Shown here: positions 40,911 through 43,877 of the stretch, in pieces
Layout of the letters: each line of letters begins with the position of its first letter
Numbering within the stretch: the first letter of the stretch is position 1
DNA from: CAYXVF01 sp964468125
Lineage (GTDB): Bacteria; Myxococcota; XYA12-FULL-58-9; CAYXVF01
DNA length: 43,877 nt
Reading direction: 5' to 3'
NCBI GenBank assembly: GCA_964468125.1
Contig: CAYXVF010000050.1
Coordinates: 1 to 43,877 of the forward strand
Translations under genes and position numbers: made by a program
The notes under the pieces: generated by a model
Databases searched by the model: none
What the model was told of the DNA's origin: nothing
The model's input: the letters and a program-made list of their open reading frames with translations, nothing else

Positions 40911-41873
40911 ATGGGCCGCAACGAGTCTTGTCCTTCGATCCTCACCCTCCTTCTTTGTCTCTCCTGCCAATCCGGGATCAGCGTTGAGCCGGGCACGGCG
41001 ATCGCATGCAGAAGCCAAGCGGAGTGCCCAGACCCTCTCGTCTGCAACACGGACCTCGGCCGGTGCCTCCAGGCGACCGAGACGTATGTCCCGGGGCGCT
41101 TTCTGACCGAATCGCTCGTACTCTCGCCTACGGTCACAACACCTGCTGGCGTGGTCTCGCTTTCGTTCCGTACGCAGGGGAACCTCGTCGCTCCGCCTAC
41201 CGTAGAGTTGGCCCTGCCGCGCCGGGCGCAGTTCAGGGAGTCGAGTCGGTCGGGCAGTGACTACTCCTATCGACTCGACCTCTCCAGCCTCGACCCCGAC
41301 GGGCTCGCGGGCTCCTGGCCGATCTTGGGATCCGTCCGGGATGCTTCAGGAGGCGGTGCGACGGATGTTCAGCTCGGGACCCTGCTCATCGATGACACTG
41401 CTCCCGAAGTACAGATCGGGGATTCCTTCTACACGGCGGCGGTCAACAACACGCTGAGGGTGGTGGACGCCATGGGCGACGACACGACCTTTACCGTGGT
41501 GTTCACGACGAGTGAGCCGATCGCCGGGGTACCCGAAGTGCTCGCGGCGTGCACGGGACAAGATCTTCAACTCAGCAGGCGGCCCGGCGAGGTGAGCCCG
41601 ACTCTGTTCACCTTCACCTATACCCTCTCGGTCATCGACGTCGCACTCGACTCCGTTTGCCCGCTCCGAGTCACTCTGACCGATGAGGCCGGGAATACCG
41701 CTGAGGATTTGTGTCTGCTCTCCTGCAAGAGCAGGCATCATTCGAGATCAGTGCGGGAAGCGACCTACGAGAGCGGCTGGACTCGGGAACGGGCGCAACC
41801 TTTGTCGACAATGAGGGAGCAGACGCCTGGCGCCTCTTGGATGACGCTTCAGCGACCCCAACCAGTCGTGTGA
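40911..41873 (+). CDS. N-terminal part of a split Kelch-like lipoprotein
   Basis: 320 aa as read. Lipoprotein-like N-terminus (MGRNESCPSILTLLLCLSC), then a Cys-containing linker (CRSQAECPDPLVCNTDLGRC) that looks like the disulphide knots of myxobacterial surface proteins, and a beta-sandwich region (about 60-260, FTVVFTTSEPIAGVPEVLAAC and RVTLTDEAGNTAEDLC). The final ~45 residues are Arg/Ser-rich and unlike the rest, because the true frame continues as the next entry. A one-base frameshift lies between about 41705 and 41735. Confidence 0.75.
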   Translation: MGRNESCPSILTLLLCLSCQSGISVEPGTAIACRSQAECPDPLVCNTDLGRCLQATETYVPGRFLTESLVLSPTVTTPAGVVSLSFRTQGNLVAPPTVELALPRRAQFRESSRSGSDYSYRLDLSSLDPDGLAGSWPILGSVRDASGGGATDVQLGTLLIDDTAPEVQIGDSFYTAAVNNTLRVVDAMGDDTTFTVVFTTSEPIAGVPEVLAACTGQDLQLSRRPGEVSPTLFTFTYTLSVIDVALDSVCPLRVTLTDEAGNTAEDLCLLSCKSRHHSRSVREATYESGWTRERAQPLSTMREQTPGASWMTLQRPQPVV

Positions 41874-43366
41874 ACGCTGCGCTGGCCTACGACAGCGCGC
41901 GAGGCCGGGTGGTCATGTTCGGCGGAGCAGCCACGAACGCGGGTTGCGACCAGAGTGCATCCCCCGCTTGCGGAGCCACCTGGGAATGGAATGGCCAGCG
42001 TTGGATCAGGGTCACGCCCACCGATCCTGAAGGGGACGGGAATCCTGCGGGTCGGGCGCAAAGCGCCATGGCCTACGATAGCCAACGCGGCCGGGTGGTA
42101 CTGTTCGGCGCCGGTTCGGGCCCGGAGTTGCAAGAGACTTGCGAATGGAACGGCAAGTCCTGGGAGCGGCGCTGCGACGGCCGTCCAACCTCCGACGTGT
42201 GCTCATCGCGCCCCCCTGAGCGACGCCAACATGCCATGGCCTACGACTACGATCGCCGAGTCGTCGTTCTGTTCGGGGGCCGCCGGGCGAGCAGTGGGGG
42301 CGAGGACTGCGATCGCGCTCAATACATGTGCGGCGATACCTGGGAGTGGGACGGAAGCGACTGGAGTCCGCGCTGCTTTGAGGGGGGACGATGCGCGGGG
42401 GAGCCCCCACCCCGAATCGACCACGCGATGGCGTACGACCCCGGCGCCGGCATGGTCTTGGTGTACGGGGGGCAAGACCCATTGTCCTCGACATGTTCAG
42501 GCACCGGCTCCAACAATAGCTGCCTTGGCACCTATGGCTGGAATGGCACCACTTGGACGCGACTGAGCGATTCCGACACCGATCCTGACGCGGATGGCGA
42601 CCCCGGCGCGCGCGAGTTCTGGGAGTGGAACGGAGCGAGCTGGACGGAGGTGAGGCCGACGGATCCTCGTCCACCCGGACGCACCGGCCATTCCCTCGTC
42701 TATGACTCCCGACTGCAGAAGGTCCTCCTCTTTGGGGGTCACGCAGCTACACTCACCGACTGCGGACCAGGAGACATCTATTGCAACGATCTGTGGGCTT
42801 GGGATGGAGAGTCCTGGGAAGCAATACCCACCGTTGATCTCTTTGACAACGGACAACCGAGTCCTCGGTCCTACCACCGGGCCGCGTCGGACTCAGACAA
42901 CTCGCAAATGATCTTGTTTGGCGGCCATTCGATTCTCTCGACCGGAGTTTGGGGCTACGAACATGAACGCACCAGCCGCCCAGGCGCCGTGATGCGCACG
43001 AGCCTCGCTCTTGCCGAGATCCCGAGCATCTCCTCGATCCAACGGGTCAATGCTTCGGTCCTCGCTGCGGGTCGCTCTCCCTCAGGCTCTGGAGCACGAC
43101 TCGGCTTGTGGCGCCTCGGGCAGTGGAGCCCTACGGCGGAACACATGGTGGAAGGCGGGCTCAGCGGGGCCGACTGCGTTGTGACCGATCCACAAGACGC
43201 CTGCTGGCTTCGCTGGAGCACAACGAGCCCGGAAGAGATCGCCGACATCATCTTCTCCGACGAACAGCTCGTCGGCATAGGTGTTACCCCCCGCACGCCA
43301 AACGGCCGCGGTTTTGGAACCCTTCGCCTCCACTACAGCGAGATCCGCATTCGATATACTGACTAA
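41711..43366 (+). CDS. C-terminal Kelch-like part of the split lipoprotein
   Basis: 551 aa from GTG 41711, which is unlikely to be a real start: no ribosome site, and the sequence continues the previous protein in the -1 frame. Blades of a Kelch-like propeller are evident: NAALAYDSARGRVVMFGG, SAMAYDSQRGRVVLFGAG, HAMAYDYDRRVVVLFGGR, HAMAYDPGAGMVLVYGG, HSLVYDSRLQKVLLFGGH, HRAASDSDNSQMILFGGH, each followed by a TWEWxGxxW-like strand. The fifth unit lacks its front half: DPGAR runs straight into EFWEWNGASW. The last ~130 residues form another beta domain. Surface or secreted binding protein, ligand unknown. Confidence 0.75.
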   Translation: MSALLQEQASFEISAGSDLRERLDSGTGATFVDNEGADAWRLLDDASATPTSRVNAALAYDSARGRVVMFGGAATNAGCDQSASPACGATWEWNGQRWIRVTPTDPEGDGNPAGRAQSAMAYDSQRGRVVLFGAGSGPELQETCEWNGKSWERRCDGRPTSDVCSSRPPERRQHAMAYDYDRRVVVLFGGRRASSGGEDCDRAQYMCGDTWEWDGSDWSPRCFEGGRCAGEPPPRIDHAMAYDPGAGMVLVYGGQDPLSSTCSGTGSNNSCLGTYGWNGTTWTRLSDSDTDPDADGDPGAREFWEWNGASWTEVRPTDPRPPGRTGHSLVYDSRLQKVLLFGGHAATLTDCGPGDIYCNDLWAWDGESWEAIPTVDLFDNGQPSPRSYHRAASDSDNSQMILFGGHSILSTGVWGYEHERTSRPGAVMRTSLALAEIPSISSIQRVNASVLAAGRSPSGSGARLGLWRLGQWSPTAEHMVEGGLSGADCVVTDPQDACWLRWSTTSPEEIADIIFSDEQLVGIGVTPRTPNGRGFGTLRLHYSEIRIRYTD

Positions 43367-43396
43367 CGATCAGAACGCACCAGCAGCGGGGACGCT

Positions 43397-43425
43397 GCCG
43401 GCAAACGTGTGGTGCCGGCCTTTTC
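43397..43425 (+). terminator. Possible terminator after the Kelch-like gene
   Basis: GCCGGC (43397-43402) and GCCGGC (43414-43419) pair around an 11-nt loop and are followed by CTTTTC. It is 31 bp after the stop codon. The stem is short and the T run is only four. Confidence 0.35.
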
Positions 43426-43489
43426 TGAACGCAGCACCGGGGTGTCACTCGCCGCCCCCGCGGTCCCACGCATCCACACGTTCCGCTTT

Positions 43490-43532
43490 TGACATTCCGT
43501 GTCCTGTCATCGGCGTGTCATCGGATGTGACA
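43490..43532. promoter_or_regulatory. Cluster of TGTCA/TGACA half-sites
   Basis: TGACA 43490-43494, TGTCA 43505-43509, TGTCA 43516-43520, TGACA 43528-43532; TGTCATCGG itself is a direct repeat (43505 and 43516, one helical turn apart). The cluster lies 60-100 bp before the lipoprotein start and upstream of its promoter, as an activator or repressor site would. Confidence 0.35.
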
Positions 43533-43557
43533 TCTCGCGCGTAGGAGCGTTTCGCAC

Positions 43558-43587
43558 TTGGTAGGCAACGAACCGACACGCTAGCTT
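43558..43587 (+). promoter_or_regulatory. Promoter, probably leaderless, for the repeat lipoprotein
   Basis: TTGGTA (43558-43563), 18 bp, TAGCTT (43582-43587), then 6 bp to ATG 43594. No ribosome site precedes the ATG. Confidence 0.45.
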
Positions 43588-43593
43588 GGCGGC

Positions 43594-43877
43594 ATGATCA
43601 AGCGAGCACGCATCCTGTTTCTTCTCCTCGGTGCAGTGGCCTTTGCGGGTTGCGGCGACGAGGGTCCCCTCGAAAACGGTACGGTCGGCGCCCCAGCACT
43701 CGGAGGCGACGGTGGGGATGGCTCGGGCGGCGGAGACGGATCGGGCGGTGGCGATGGCTCGAGCGGCGGAGACGGATCGGGCGGTGGCGATGGCTCGAGC
43801 GGCGGTGACGGATCGGGCGGCGGAGGCGGCTCGGGCGGCGGAGACGGATCGGGCGGTGGTGACGGATCGGGCGGCGG
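43594..43877 (+). CDS. 3'-partial Gly/Asp/Ser repeat lipoprotein
   Basis: 94 codons to the window end, no stop. Signal peptide with lipobox FAGC (MIKRARILFLLLGAVAFAGC), then GDEGPLENGTVGAPALGG, then a run of GSGGGD-type hexapeptides to the edge. Low-complexity Gly/Asp/Ser linkers like this are usual in myxobacterial surface lipoproteins and separate the membrane anchor from a functional domain that lies outside this window. The acidic repeats might bind calcium, but that is speculation. Confidence 0.8.
   Translation, partial: MIKRARILFLLLGAVAFAGCGDEGPLENGTVGAPALGGDGGDGSGGGDGSGGGDGSSGGDGSGGGDGSSGGDGSGGGGGSGGGDGSGGGDGSGG
43720..43877 (+). repeat. 18-bp tandem repeat in the lipoprotein gene
   Basis: About 8.8 units of the form GGATCGGGCGGTGGCGAT, with third-position changes, starting at 43720 and running off the window. 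Encodes a hexapeptide, mainly GSGGGD. Copy number may vary by slippage. Confidence 0.85.

Noticed and set aside
41690..41760. Programmed -1 ribosomal frameshift in the Kelch-like gene
   Set aside because: No X-XXY-YYZ heptamer in the zero frame and no clear pseudoknot; a deletion or sequencing error is simpler.
43720..43877. CRISPR-like array at the window end
   Set aside because: Units are contiguous 18-bp coding repeats without unique spacers.

Overview
GC-rich window, about 44 kb, that looks like one scaffold of a draft or metagenome-derived genome: it has a run of exactly 100 Ns (815-914) and is cut inside a gene at each end. The gene content suggests a Myxococcota-type (deltaproteobacterial) bacterium. 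The indicators are many Cys-rich or Gly-rich lipoproteins, Kelch-like lipoproteins, a DUF1501/DUF1592/cytochrome module, DUF502, a two-domain retropepsin-like protease and very short or absent 5' leaders. This assignment is inference; there is no rRNA or tRNA in the window.

Layout. 1-3072: 5'-partial large repeat protein whose first ~65 codons instead look like a xanthine-dehydrogenase-family large subunit (chimera or misassembly). 3206-7236: DUF502 membrane protein, two small membrane proteins, an HtrA/DegP-type protease and an unknown 279-aa protein. 7238-8569 (-): retropepsin-like protein with two DTG sites. 8656-15011 (+): exopolysaccharide block with GDP-mannose dehydratase, UDP-glucose dehydrogenase, UDP-glucuronate decarboxylase and a Wzc-type tyrosine kinase/co-polymerase. 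15084-20958 (-): facing block with three unknown proteins, an O-antigen ligase/polymerase-like TPR protein, a Wza-like export protein and an outer-membrane barrel protein. Together these two blocks supply GDP-4-keto-6-deoxymannose, UDP-GlcA and UDP-xylose plus polymerisation and export machinery. 21433-24060: L,D-transpeptidase, Cys-rich lipoprotein, YebC. 24070-26136 (-): a double GT2 glycosyltransferase organised like chondroitin synthase. 26182-27660 (-): ClpX-like AAA+ unfoldase whose zinc domain is replaced by an unknown N-terminal domain. 27935-30401: a lipoprotein and two unknown proteins. 30506-31522: TPP riboswitch followed by an orphan NMT1/THI5-like protein without a signal peptide. 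31526-37226 (-): two small lipoproteins and a three-gene DUF1501/DUF1592/cytochrome-c lipoprotein operon. 37379-38743 (-): amidohydrolase. 38911-40259: AbiE-type type IV toxin-antitoxin pair behind a perfect inverted repeat. 40341-43366: a small unknown protein and a Kelch-like lipoprotein gene split by a frameshift. 43594-end: Gly-Asp-Ser repeat lipoprotein, 3'-partial.

The observations most worth following are the riboswitch-controlled THI5-like protein, the ClpX with a swapped N-domain, the chondroitin-synthase-like double GT2, the recurrent -10-like TANNNT element 6-7 bp in front of start codons (leaderless transcription), and the AbiE pair whose toxin has DxN where DxD is expected.
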